From Bryobacterales bacterium (GTDB lineage: Bacteria; Acidobacteriota; Terriglobia; Bryobacterales; Bryobacteraceae): a stretch of 59,033 nt of DNA. A program made the translations under genes and the position numbers. The stretch lies in the NCBI GenBank assembly GCA_016789755.1, contig JAEUQG010000102.1:1-59033 (forward strand), read 5' to 3'. Positions 35,679 to 44,274 of the stretch are shown piece by piece; within the stretch, counting starts at the first letter, position 1, and each line of letters starts with the position of its first letter. Under the pieces are notes generated by a model. The model did not search any database. It worked only from the letters and a program-made list of their open reading frames with translations, and was not told the origin of the DNA.

Positions 35679-36206
35679 ATGGAATCGCGCCGCCATTTGG
35701 CGCCGCGGCTTTTGGCGGGTTTGCAAGTGGGGATACTCGGCGGACTAGGCACCCTAGTGTGGCTGGTGATCCTCTCGGCGTGGAATCTGCAAGGACCGTG
35801 GACGCTGGTCAACCTGTTGGCTTACGCCACTCGTGCGGCTGTCAATTGGGAGTACCGGTTCTCCATGGCCAGTGTCATCGGCATGGCCGCACACCTGTTC
35901 ACCTGCGGATCGCTCGGCCTGTTCTGCGGATGGCTCCTGCCCCGGCCTCGCGGCTCATCCCGCGTCTCCCTCACCGCCTTAATCTTCGGTGTGCTGCTGT
36001 CGTTGCTCACGTATCAAATGTTCTGGGTCCGCATCGCTCCGCCGCTGGGCATGTACATCGCCCCTGCTTCGGTGTGGATCGCCCACCTGATGTTCGGCCT
36101 CAGCCTCGCCCAGTTTCCGCGCTTCTACCTTCTCCTGGAGTCCGACCCCATGGCCGGCCTGCCTCCGCTACTCACCCCCGAGCCCGAAACGCCGGAGGGC
36201 GACTGA
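35679..36206 (+). CDS. four-helix membrane protein of unknown function
   Basis: 175 residues with hydrophobic stretches at about 12-35, 62-86, 95-112 and 120-145, and charged termini. No family is recognised. It starts with ATG at 35679, 40 bases from the divergent ketoacyl synthase start, and its stop lies 3 bases before the YfhO-like gene, suggesting co-expression in membrane or surface-polymer work. The C-terminal tail is acidic and Pro-rich (LTPEPETPEGD). Confidence 0.6.
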   Translation: MESRRHLAPRLLAGLQVGILGGLGTLVWLVILSAWNLQGPWTLVNLLAYATRAAVNWEYRFSMASVIGMAAHLFTCGSLGLFCGWLLPRPRGSSRVSLTALIFGVLLSLLTYQMFWVRIAPPLGMYIAPASVWIAHLMFGLSLAQFPRFYLLLESDPMAGLPPLLTPEPETPEGD

Positions 36207-36209
36207 TCC

Positions 36210-38279
36210 GTGCGGCTTCGCGTCGCGCTGTTGTCCCTTCTGGCGACATGGCTTTTCTTCTTCGAATACCTGCCTCCTAAAAAGAAGGTTCATTTCTTCT
36301 CCGATATCGAGGGCTACCACTACCCGCTGTTCACCTACGCTCACCAAGCCCTGCGCGAAGGCCGCATCCCGGAATGGGATTGGAGCATTTACAGCGGAAT
36401 GAGCTTCGTCGGCAATCCGCAGAACCCCGTCCTCTATCCTCCTAACTGGCTGGTCTTCGCCCTCAACGCAACTCGCCCGGGAGTGCGCTTCACCTCGATG
36501 GAGGCCGTGCTCATCCTTCATTTCTGGATTGCTTTCGTGCTCGCCTGGCTTTGGCTGCGCGCTCGTTTCCCCAATGAAATCGCCGCGTTGCTAGGCGCCG
36601 GCGTCTTCGCCGTCGGCGGCTATGCGTTGGCCGAAGCGCAGCACATGGGCGCCATCTGCGCCTACGCCTGGTTCCCGCTTGCGCTGTGGGGCGTCGAAGA
36701 CAAACGCTGGTGGAAAACCGCGCTCGGCGCCTCTCTCTGCCTGCTGGCCGGATATCCACCGGTGTGGCTGGTGCTGGCTGTCGCCGTGATGACCTATGCG
36801 CTTTGCCGTCGCACTTGGCGCGAAGCCATCTTCGGCCTCGTCTTTTCCGTGTTGCTCGCCGCAGTCTCCCTGGGCCCCGCGCTCGAGGCGTCCACCTTGA
36901 AGATGAAAGAAAAGATCTACGGCGGCGGCATCCCCGGCGGCGCCTTCTTCTTCACCGAATACTTCCTGCCCAACTACTACGATCAATCGCACGCCTCGGG
37001 CCGTCTCGGCCTGGAACAGGAAACCTACCTCTACCTCGGCGCCGCCGGCTTGCTCGGCATCGCCGCCGTATTCCTGTTCCGCGCGTGGCGAGCAGCTCTG
37101 CCCGGCTTTGCCATCGCCGCCGTCAGCCTGCTGTTGATGGAAAACCCTGGACGATTCATCGAATCCATCGCGGACCGCCTGCCGTTCGCCTCCGAACTCA
37201 TGCGCGAATGGAATTTCCTCGCCGCACTTTCGGCTGCCGCCGCCATCCTCACCGCCGCAGGCTGGGACGCACTCTGGCGGCGCATGACAGTCCTCTCCTC
37301 AAAGTGGATCGCCCATGCTGCGGCAGCCGCATCCTTTTGCTGGTGCCTCCGCCAGTGGCTGCTGTGGCGCCGCGATGGCGTAGGCTTCGCTTCCGGATGG
37401 TGGACCCTCGCCGAAGTCGCGGCGGCATTGCTCATCGCCGCCATGCTCGCCGCAACGCGCACTCACCGCATGTCCATCGTCATGCTGCTGCTGTTCGTCT
37501 GGGTCGAGTACAAAACCTACGGCGCCGGCCGCCGCTTCAACTCCATGGAAGGCAATCTGGACCGGAACTTCGCCGAAGACATGCGCACCGGAGGCAAGGA
37601 TTTCACCGGCATCGACCCCGCCGTATTCGCCCTCATGCGCCGCAACCGGCACTATCGCATCGCCCTCGACGATGGCCCCCACGGCACCGATGTCCGCCAC
37701 TACGGCTTGCTCACCCCGCAAGGCTTCGATCCCTTCCTGCCCATCGCCTATCGCGACGCCGTGGAAAAATTCGTCCCCTTCGAAACCAACCGCCTCTTCC
37801 GCATCGACCCGCTCAACGAAGCCATGCTCGAAGCCTTTGCCGTGCGCTACATCATCGCCGATCCCAATTCGCAGAACCTGCCGAAAATGCTCGCCAGCCC
37901 GCGCTACCGGCTCCTGCAGCCCGCCACCAGCTACTACCGCGTGGTCGAATACGCCGGCGCCAGGCCCGCCTACCGCTTCGACAGCGGCAGCGTCGAAGTC
38001 ACCGCATGGTCCCCCGAACTGCGCCGCTTCCGCGCATCGTCATCCACCGGCGGCGTATTCCAGCTCATCGAACAGCACTTCCCCGGCTGGACCGCCACCA
38101 TTGACGGCGCCGATGCCCCCATCGCCCGCGCGCGCATCGCCTTTCAACAAATCCAGCTTCCCCCAGGCGAACACACCGTCGAATTCCGCTTCCGCTCCAA
38201 AGGACTCCGCATCGGCTTCGCCATCACTGCCGCGGCTGCTCTGGCGCTGCTCCTGCTTGCCCGGCCATCTCGCCGATAA
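36210..38279 (+). CDS. YfhO-family multispanning membrane protein
   Basis: 689 residues from GTG 36210. An N-terminal helix is followed by an external loop (DIEGYHYPLFTYAHQAL, GRIPEWDWSIYSGMSF) typical of YfhO/GT-C-like proteins, in which an early Asp may act in sugar transfer. About 11-12 hydrophobic segments fill residues 90-420. A soluble extracytoplasmic domain (about 440-660) ends in PGEHTVEFRFRSKG and a last helix. In other bacteria YfhO proteins glycosylate teichoic acid or serve cell-surface glycosylation. Here the acceptor is unknown. The 3' end overlaps a convergent gene by 56 bases. Confidence 0.8.
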   Translation: MRLRVALLSLLATWLFFFEYLPPKKKVHFFSDIEGYHYPLFTYAHQALREGRIPEWDWSIYSGMSFVGNPQNPVLYPPNWLVFALNATRPGVRFTSMEAVLILHFWIAFVLAWLWLRARFPNEIAALLGAGVFAVGGYALAEAQHMGAICAYAWFPLALWGVEDKRWWKTALGASLCLLAGYPPVWLVLAVAVMTYALCRRTWREAIFGLVFSVLLAAVSLGPALEASTLKMKEKIYGGGIPGGAFFFTEYFLPNYYDQSHASGRLGLEQETYLYLGAAGLLGIAAVFLFRAWRAALPGFAIAAVSLLLMENPGRFIESIADRLPFASELMREWNFLAALSAAAAILTAAGWDALWRRMTVLSSKWIAHAAAAASFCWCLRQWLLWRRDGVGFASGWWTLAEVAAALLIAAMLAATRTHRMSIVMLLLFVWVEYKTYGAGRRFNSMEGNLDRNFAEDMRTGGKDFTGIDPAVFALMRRNRHYRIALDDGPHGTDVRHYGLLTPQGFDPFLPIAYRDAVEKFVPFETNRLFRIDPLNEAMLEAFAVRYIIADPNSQNLPKMLASPRYRLLQPATSYYRVVEYAGARPAYRFDSGSVEVTAWSPELRRFRASSSTGGVFQLIEQHFPGWTATIDGADAPIARARIAFQQIQLPPGEHTVEFRFRSKGLRIGFAITAAAALALLLLARPSRR

Positions 38280-38739
38280 CCCGGAAATACACGCTCGCCA
38301 GCGCCGCCGAAAGCACCTGCGTTTGCGGATGCAACTCCGGCGAGCCCGGAAACAGCACGTTCAGAAACAGCGGACGCTCCGGCGCATCCAGCATGTCGGT
38401 TTCCTCATCCCCGAAAATCGCCTCACGGATCGACCCGATCATTTGCTCATCGGCCTCCGCCGCCAGGCCGGAAATCAGCACTCCCATCGATACAGGCTGG
38501 TTCTCCTCAAAGAACGCCGCGAACGCCACGCCGCCGTCCGCCGCGGCCCATTGCAACTCCGTGCTGCCCTTCTTCAAGAACGGCAGCGCCTTCCGGAACT
38601 CCGGCGGATTCTCCGACAGAAAATCGAGAAACAAATCGCACACGGCTTTGCCATGCTCGTTCGTCGGAACCACGTCGTACTGGATCGCCTCCACTTTCGC
38701 CGGATCGAGAAAAACAGTGCGGACCGTAAATGTATTCAA
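38224..38739 (-). CDS. hypothetical cytoplasmic protein
   Basis: 171 residues without signal peptide or membrane helix. The composition is that of a folded acidic protein (DVVPTNEHGKAVCDLF, FLSENPPEFRKALPFLKKG, AADGGVAFAAFFEENQP). The start overlaps the stop of the zincin gene (ATGA), so it is the last gene of an MFS-zincin-hypothetical operon. It reads 56 bases into the 3' end of the convergent YfhO-like gene. I recognise no family. A shared role with the protease upstream is possible but not shown. Confidence 0.6.
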   Translation of the reverse strand: MNTFTVRTVFLDPAKVEAIQYDVVPTNEHGKAVCDLFLDFLSENPPEFRKALPFLKKGSTELQWAAADGGVAFAAFFEENQPVSMGVLISGLAAEADEQMIGSIREAIFGDEETDMLDAPERPLFLNVLFPGSPELHPQTQVLSAALASVYFRVIGEMAGQAGAAPEQPRQ

Positions 38740-39941
38740 AGCTTTCCTTCCAGACTTGTCAGCCGCGTGCCTTCCAGTTTCAACCGGAACGGTCCGTCGT
38801 CGCCTTTCCCCACCACTTCACCCGCCGATTCCGATTCGATCGTCAGCGTTTTCCACTTCCCCTTCAGCACCAGCCGGTACAGCCGGAACGCCTCCTGCGC
38901 GGCCTGCGCATCTTCCCATTCCGATGCATACAGCAGCACCGTGCTCTTGTCCTTCTTGTGCTCGTAGACGCGGAACTGCCCGCCGCGCCACTTCTGCGCC
39001 CACTTCGCCTCCGCCTCGCCGCCGTACTGCCGGAACAGAATATCGTGGTCGAACTCCCCTAGCGTGCCTTCCACCAGATCGTCGTAGCCCTTCACTTCCA
39101 CCTTCGGCAATGCTACTTTCACCGGCTGCACCTTGGCGAAATACTTCTCCGGGTGAATGATCTGCTGCGTGCTCTGCGGCGGATTCTTGAACACTTCCAG
39201 GAACCCGGGCTTGTCCATCTTCACAATCACCGCCTGCTGGAACAGAAACCCCTTCGTATAGGGAAACATCAGCGACTCGCGTAAATACAAAGGCGAGGAA
39301 TCGAATACCGGAAACATGCCGCCCGAGGCCCCGGTCATGCGGTTCATCGCCTCGGCCATCTCCGGAGACTTGCGCAGAGACGTGCCCATCCGCGCCATCA
39401 GATGTTCCGACATCAGCCACGTCGCCTGCCCTTCCATTACCGCCTGCCGCGCCAGCGCCGCGTCGTCGCTCTTGCCTTTTAAAATGTACTTCTCCAGATT
39501 CACGTGCATATCCGCCAGCGCATGCGCCAGTTCGTGCACCAGCACTGGCTTCTGAGTGATTGTCGCGTTCGTATCCAGAATGAACAGCTTCTTCTTCTGA
39601 TAGTCGTAGAAGGCCGCCGCTTGTTCGGTCAGCAGATCCACGGTCATCTTCTTCAGGTCGAAAGTTTCCGGCACCAGCCCGAGCTTCTTCAACGCGACTT
39701 CCTCGGCCCGCACTTCTTCCGGCTTCACGATCTCCTGCATCCGCGACTCCAGAAAGCCTTTCAGCCCATCTTTTGTGATGGTGTCCGAATCGACCTTCTT
39801 CGGCGCTTTCCACCCCGTCAGTTGCGAAAGATCCGTCAGGATTTCCGCGATCTCATCGAACAGCGGAGAGCGGGCAGGCGCTTCTTGCGCCAAAGCCGGC
39901 CCAACATAGAAAGCACACAGCACAGCAATCAGGCGGCGCAC
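38736..39941 (-). CDS. secreted HExxH zincin-like protein
   Basis: 401 residues from GTG 39941, which has a strong AGGAGG 9 bases upstream; the same frame stays open far beyond but has no protein-like sequence there. The signal peptide is VRRLIAVLCAFYVGPALA. The zinc motif HELAHALAD lies near residue 126, and an EGQATW element about 45 residues later could give the third ligand, as in gluzincins. The protein is otherwise helical and charged. A secreted metallopeptidase-like role is likely, but no named family was recognised. The gene begins inside the end of the MFS gene (13-base overlap) and overlaps the following hypothetical by 4 bases. Confidence 0.72.
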   Translation of the reverse strand: MRRLIAVLCAFYVGPALAQEAPARSPLFDEIAEILTDLSQLTGWKAPKKVDSDTITKDGLKGFLESRMQEIVKPEEVRAEEVALKKLGLVPETFDLKKMTVDLLTEQAAAFYDYQKKKLFILDTNATITQKPVLVHELAHALADMHVNLEKYILKGKSDDAALARQAVMEGQATWLMSEHLMARMGTSLRKSPEMAEAMNRMTGASGGMFPVFDSSPLYLRESLMFPYTKGFLFQQAVIVKMDKPGFLEVFKNPPQSTQQIIHPEKYFAKVQPVKVALPKVEVKGYDDLVEGTLGEFDHDILFRQYGGEAEAKWAQKWRGGQFRVYEHKKDKSTVLLYASEWEDAQAAQEAFRLYRLVLKGKWKTLTIESESAGEVVGKGDDGPFRLKLEGTRLTSLEGKL

Positions 39942-41170
39942 GCTTCTTCCTCCTGTTCCTTTACCCATTCCGAAAAGCCCGGCATCGCAAACCGCAACGC
40001 GGCCGCGCCCGCAAGACAGCACACGCCCGCCGCCAGCACTACGGCACGCGCCCCGAACACTTCCGCCAGCGCCCCCGACGCCAGACTGCCGATCGGCAAC
40101 AGCCCCGTCACCACCATCGAAAACAAAGCCATCATGCGCCCCCGGTAATGATCCGGCACCGTGCATTGAATCAGCGAATTGCTGCACGAGTTCTGCCGCA
40201 TCACGCTGAATCCGATCAGAGCCATCAGCGCGATCGAAGCGCCGAACCATGGCGAACATCCGAATGCCAACAGGCTGAACGCCAGGATCAACGTCGATTC
40301 CAGCGATACGCCCGGCAAACGAGAGATGCCGGTGTGCCGCGCCAGCCGCACCACCCCGATCACCGCACCCACACCCATCGCCCCGATCAGAAAGCCCAAC
40401 CCCGCCGAGCCCTGATGAAAAATCCCGTCCGCGAAAAACGGCGCCAGCGCCAGAATCGGCGAATAACACAACCCCGTCAGCCCGCACACGCCCAACAGAA
40501 CCCGAAGCTGTTTGTGATTCCACGCATAACGGAATCCTTCGCGAAACCCGCCCGCCGCCTCCGCCGCTCCCGCTCCCGCCATCGGCAGCCGCATCGCCGC
40601 CACACACCCAATCATCGCCAGAAAACTTGCCGCGTTCACAAAAAAGCACACCGTCTCCCCAAACCCCGCCACAATGATCCCCGCCAACGACGGCCCCACC
40701 ACCCGCGACGCATTGAAAATCGCCGAGTTCAGCGAAATCGCCGAAATCAGATCCTGCTTCCCCACCATCTGGATGAACAGCGTCTGCCGCCCCGGAATAT
40801 CGAAGGCGTTCGCGATTCCCAGCACTACCGCCAACACCAGCACCAGATTCGGCGTGATTTGCCCGCTTAGATTCAGCCCCGCCAGCAACAGCGCCTGCAC
40901 CAGCGCGACCGTCTGCGTGATCAATACTACGCGTTGCCGCGGGAACCGGTCTGCCGCCATCCCACCCAAAGGCCCCAGCAACAGCACCGGGATGTGCGTG
41001 GCGAAAACCACCGTCCCCATCATCCATTCCGAATGCGTCAGCCGGTAGATGAGCCAGCTTTGGGCCACACTCTGCATCCACGATCCCGTCAGGGATACGA
41101 TCTGCCCGGCCGTGTAAAGCCGGAAATCCCGGTGATTCAAAGCGCGGAAAGACTCGCGCAACTGTGGCAT
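39929..41170 (-). CDS. MFS exporter of the EntS/DHA3 type
   Basis: 413 residues from ATG 41170 (MPQLRESFRALNHRDFRLY), which matches the usual start of this group. A TTG 19 codons upstream gives no family sequence. About 12 hydrophobic segments and the motif GGMAADRFPRQRV between helices 2 and 3 identify the major facilitator superfamily. The RHRNFRLF-like opening and SLTGSWMQSVAQSWL are characteristic of EntS-like exporters, which export siderophores or drugs. The substrate is unknown. It is the first gene of a three-gene overlapping operon with a secreted zincin. Confidence 0.85.
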   Translation of the reverse strand: MPQLRESFRALNHRDFRLYTAGQIVSLTGSWMQSVAQSWLIYRLTHSEWMMGTVVFATHIPVLLLGPLGGMAADRFPRQRVVLITQTVALVQALLLAGLNLSGQITPNLVLVLAVVLGIANAFDIPGRQTLFIQMVGKQDLISAISLNSAIFNASRVVGPSLAGIIVAGFGETVCFFVNAASFLAMIGCVAAMRLPMAGAGAAEAAGGFREGFRYAWNHKQLRVLLGVCGLTGLCYSPILALAPFFADGIFHQGSAGLGFLIGAMGVGAVIGVVRLARHTGISRLPGVSLESTLILAFSLLAFGCSPWFGASIALMALIGFSVMRQNSCSNSLIQCTVPDHYRGRMMALFSMVVTGLLPIGSLASGALAEVFGARAVVLAAGVCCLAGAAALRFAMPGFSEWVKEQEEEACAA

Positions 41171-41292
41171 GCAGGGGTCCCAGTCCAACGCCGCCTCGGG
41201 CGGCCTCTCTTTCAGGGTACAATACAAGATTGGTCGTAAGGCCGCTTTGGCCTCACCGCAAATTCCAAAATCGAAGTTAGGAGAGCATTCCC

Positions 41293-41424
41293 TTGGCAGA
41301 AGAAAAGTTGTACAAGTCGGAGTATATCGGTAGCGGCACCTTCATCATCAGCAAGCCGAAGCGCAAGGAGCGCAAACTCCGTCAGAGCCGCGTCAAGAAC
41401 CGCCGCCGCGGCATGCGCAAGTAG
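41293..41424 (+). CDS. 43-residue basic protein
   Basis: A short gene not covered by ordinary length cut-offs. It has TTG at 41293, with TTAGGAGAG about 9 bases upstream, and reads (M)AEEKLYKSEYIGSGTFII then a tail with 15 Lys/Arg in the last 25 residues, ending RRRGMRK-stop. A TACAAT box at 41218 and a small hairpin (AGGCC / GGCCT) at 41238-41252 precede it. The basic tail suggests RNA or DNA binding, for example a ribosome-associated peptide, but it does not match THX or bS22 as I know them. The clear RBS and non-random composition make it a likely real gene. Confidence 0.6.
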   Translation: MAEEKLYKSEYIGSGTFIISKPKRKERKLRQSRVKNRRRGMRK

Positions 41425-41501
41425 CCTCTCCCGAAATCCCAGCTTCCCAATCCAACTTCCAGCCGTGCCCGACCGGCCAACGGCCCGCTAGGAGTGTGCC
41501 C

Positions 41502-42812
41502 ATGAAGATCACTGCCTTGAAGCTGCATCCCGTGGCGATCGCCGATCCGCCGCTACGCAGCTCCTACGGGCTCCACGCCCACTACGCCATCCGCACCATC
41601 GTCGAAATCGAAACCGACGAAGGGATCAAAGGATGCAGCGAAACCTACGGCGGCGACGGACCCATGGGCCTCCTCAAGGAAGCCGAACAGCGCCTCATCG
41701 GCATGGACGTCTTCCAACTCACCCGCCTCCACATGGATTTCGAAGCCCGCGCCGCTGCCGAAGCCTCCGGCGACCGCTCGCAAACCTGGCATGTCCCCGG
41801 CGAGAATCCGATGGATCGTCACACCCGCACCTTCGCGGCCATCGAAATCGCCTGCCTCGATGCCATCGGCAAGGCTCTCGATAAACCCGCCTGCGACCTC
41901 CTCGGTGGACGCGCCCGCGATGCCGTCCCCTTCTCCGCCTATCTGTTCTATAAACATGCCGGCGGCGGCGGTCTCGGCGACGACGAACGCGACGACGAAT
42001 ACGGCGAAGGCCTCACCCCCGAAGCCATGGTCCGCCAGGCCAAACAGATGATCGCCAAGTACGGATTCAAGGAGATCAAGCTCAAAGGCGGCGTCCTCGA
42101 CCCTGAAGTCGAAATCGAAACCATCCGCGCCCTGCGTCGCGAATTCGGCCCCAACGTCCCTCTCCGCATCGATCCCAATTGCGCCTGGAGCGTCGACACC
42201 TCCGTAATGGTCGGCGAATCCCTTGTCGAAGAGCTCTCCCGCGGCGGCTACCTCGAAGATCCCTGCGCCTCCATCGAAGGCATGGGCGAGGTGCGCAAGC
42301 GTCTCCTCGCCAAAGGCATCGATACCCCGCAAGCCAGCAACGTCGCCGTCACCGCCTTCAAACACATCCCCGAAGCCTGGAAGCACGACGCCGTGCAAAT
42401 CGTCCTCTCCGACCCCCACTACTGGGGCGGACTCAAAGCCCAACAGCACCTCGATCACTTCTGCCGTGTCTTCGGCATGGGCCTCTCCATGCACTCCAAC
42501 AATCACCTCGGCGTCAGCATGATGGCCATGACCCACGCCGCTGCTTGCTGCCCTTACATCGAATTCGCCTGCGACACGCATTACCCCTGGCAGACCGAGC
42601 AGGACGAAGTCGTCGCCGGAGGCCGCATCCCCTTCCACCAGGGCAGCGTCGTCATCCCGGACAAGCCCGGCCTCGGCGTCGAACTCGACTACGATCAGCT
42701 CGCCCGTCTCAAAGAGCGCTACGAAAAGCTCCCCTATCGCAAACGCGACGACGAAGCCGAGATGCGCAAACGCGTCGATCCCAACTGGAAGCGCGTTCTG
42801 CCGCGATGGTAG
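41502..42812 (+). CDS. gudD: glucarate dehydratase-like enolase-superfamily enzyme
   Basis: 436 residues. ATG 41502 has GGAG 7 bases upstream; a GTG two codons earlier is less well placed. Enolase-superfamily residues of the glucarate dehydratase branch are present: the KxK motif (EIKLKGG), metal ligands in RIDPNCAW and LEDPC, the N in ASNVAV, and the His-Asp dyad in LSDPHYWGG and HSNNHLG. The family removes water from D-glucarate (or L-idarate) to give 5-keto-4-deoxyglucarate. No kdgD or garL-like gene is adjacent. It ends 10 bases before a Dabb-like gene, which may be in the same transcript. Confidence 0.88.
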   Translation: MKITALKLHPVAIADPPLRSSYGLHAHYAIRTIVEIETDEGIKGCSETYGGDGPMGLLKEAEQRLIGMDVFQLTRLHMDFEARAAAEASGDRSQTWHVPGENPMDRHTRTFAAIEIACLDAIGKALDKPACDLLGGRARDAVPFSAYLFYKHAGGGGLGDDERDDEYGEGLTPEAMVRQAKQMIAKYGFKEIKLKGGVLDPEVEIETIRALRREFGPNVPLRIDPNCAWSVDTSVMVGESLVEELSRGGYLEDPCASIEGMGEVRKRLLAKGIDTPQASNVAVTAFKHIPEAWKHDAVQIVLSDPHYWGGLKAQQHLDHFCRVFGMGLSMHSNNHLGVSMMAMTHAAACCPYIEFACDTHYPWQTEQDEVVAGGRIPFHQGSVVIPDKPGLGVELDYDQLARLKERYEKLPYRKRDDEAEMRKRVDPNWKRVLPRW

Positions 42813-42822
42813 AATCCGGTGT

Positions 42823-43269
42823 ATGCGTAGATTCGGTTTATCGATGGCAGCCCTCCTTCTGGGCTCTTGCCTGGCGCAGGCCGGCGAGAAGGGTATGATG
42901 CATTGCTTCGCGTTCACTCCCATTAAGGAAGCGACGCAAGCCGACTGGGACAACTTCCACAAAGTAACCGCCATGTGGCCGCAGAAGTACAGCGGCATCA
43001 AGATGGTGTGGTCCGGCAAACTCCGCGCTCCACTGGCGCAACTCGGCACTACCGACGGCGCGGCCCGCAAGCGCGCTGCCGCCGGCGAAAAGGGCGTCTC
43101 CGCGGAACTCACCGCTACACGCCGCGAATACGGCGCCTGCTTCTGGTTCACCGGCGGCCCTGAACAACTCAAGGAATACACCGCCAACCCCTTCCACAAG
43201 GAGTGGATGGCCGCCTATGAAAAGGTGCGTGTCGCCGGGACCACCACCTACGACATCATCGGCCAATAA
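42823..43269 (+). CDS. secreted Dabb-like (dimeric alpha/beta barrel) protein
   Basis: 148 residues with a signal peptide (MRRFGLSMAALLLGSCLAQA). The mature part begins MMHCFAFTPIKEATQADWDNF and continues with GGPEQLKEYTANPFHKEWM, the beta-alpha pattern of stress-responsive A/B barrel (Dabb) proteins. The role is unknown; the fold often binds small hydrophobic ligands. It ends just before a strong rho-independent terminator, so it closes the gudD transcript. Confidence 0.7.
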   Translation: MRRFGLSMAALLLGSCLAQAGEKGMMHCFAFTPIKEATQADWDNFHKVTAMWPQKYSGIKMVWSGKLRAPLAQLGTTDGAARKRAAAGEKGVSAELTATRREYGACFWFTGGPEQLKEYTANPFHKEWMAAYEKVRVAGTTTYDIIGQ

Positions 43270-43291
43270 CCGATTCCATTGTCCGAGTGAC

Positions 43292-43327
43292 CGGGCTCAT
43301 GAACCTTCATGAGCCCGATTCCTTTTT
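43292..43327 (+). terminator. rho-independent terminator after the Dabb-like gene
   Basis: A perfect 12-bp inverted repeat (CGGGCTCATGAA / TTCATGAGCCCG) with a 2-base formal loop is followed by ATTCCTTTTTC. It lies 22 bases after the stop codon and 16 bases before the sigma-like gene. It separates the metabolic genes from the sigma/CHAT set. Confidence 0.9.
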
Positions 43328-43342
43328 CAGGCGCTGATACCA

Positions 43343-44224
43343 GTGATTAACGCGGGGCTGGATGCCAGAGTTCGATGCGCTGAACCTGTCATCGAACGCA
43401 TTGTCCATTCCCGCCTCCGCTCCGCGCATCTACTGCAGGACCGCGAAGATGTCCGCGCCGAGGCCACGCTCGACCTCGTCCGCAAGCTGCGTGACGCCCC
43501 CGATGACGTCCGGAACATCGAAGCCTACGCCGCCATCGTCGCCCAACACGCTTGCGACCGCTACTTCCGCGCCCGCTATCCGCAACGCCACCGCCTGAAG
43601 AACCGCCTGCGCTATCTCATGGCGAACGACAACCGCTACGCCCTATGGACCGCGCCGGATGTGCGTCTCCTGTGCGGATTCGCCGCCTGGAAAGATCGCG
43701 ATGGCGTCGCCGCCCAGCCGGTTTCCATTGCCTCGGAGAGCCTGCCCGCCGTCGCCGAAGCAGCGTTCCGAGCCGCAGCCGGACCTCTGCTGCTGGATGA
43801 CCTCGTCGAAATCGCCGCCGCCGTCCTCGGAATCCGCGACGGCGACACTGCCCTCGACACCGTTACCTTGCCGTCCAAATCGCGCACTCCCGAACAGCGC
43901 CTCGATCAGCGCCGCTGGTTCGCCACCCTCTGGCAGGAAATCACGCTGCTTCCGCTGGCGCAGCGCATCGCCCTGTTGCTCCACCTCCGCGACGAACGCG
44001 GAGGCCCTGCCCTCCCGTACTTCCCCGCCGCCGGCGCAGCCTCCATGCGGCAGATCGCCTCCGCCATGGAACTCACTTTGGAAGAACTCGCGGCACTCTG
44101 GCCCACCTTGCCCTGGAATGACCTCGCCATCGCCCAGCGGTTAACCCTCACCAGACAACAGGTCATCAACTTGCGCGCCTCGGCTCGCCAACGGCTGGCC
44201 AGACGCTGTCCCAATCCACCCTGA
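43343..44224 (+). CDS. sigma-70/ECF-like regulator (SigK-like helix-turn-helix)
   Basis: 293 residues from GTG 43343; no Shine-Dalgarno is visible. The first 90 residues fit an ECF region 2 (EDVRAEATLDLVRKL, NIEAYAAIVAQHACDRYFRAR). The C-terminal third looks like region 4 (LPLAQRIALLLHLRD, MRQIASAMELTLEELAAL, LTRQQVINLRASARQRL). The middle linker of about 100 residues is longer than in classical ECF factors. It is followed after 50 bases by a double zinc-finger membrane protein and then a CHAT protein, matching the layout of an ECF factor with its anti-sigma and an output or sensor. The promoter recognised is unknown. Confidence 0.75.
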   Translation: MINAGLDARVRCAEPVIERIVHSRLRSAHLLQDREDVRAEATLDLVRKLRDAPDDVRNIEAYAAIVAQHACDRYFRARYPQRHRLKNRLRYLMANDNRYALWTAPDVRLLCGFAAWKDRDGVAAQPVSIASESLPAVAEAAFRAAAGPLLLDDLVEIAAAVLGIRDGDTALDTVTLPSKSRTPEQRLDQRRWFATLWQEITLLPLAQRIALLLHLRDERGGPALPYFPAAGAASMRQIASAMELTLEELAALWPTLPWNDLAIAQRLTLTRQQVINLRASARQRLARRCPNPP

Positions 44225-44274
44225 TGCAAATAACGGCATCTTTTGATCCTCATGGGAAGGTAGAGTAGAACGCA

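Noticed and set aside
39942..41222. Upstream extension of the zincin gene by 427 codons in the same frame
   Set aside because: This stretch is the MFS gene read in another frame. The signal peptide and the strong AGGAGG place the true start at GTG 39941.
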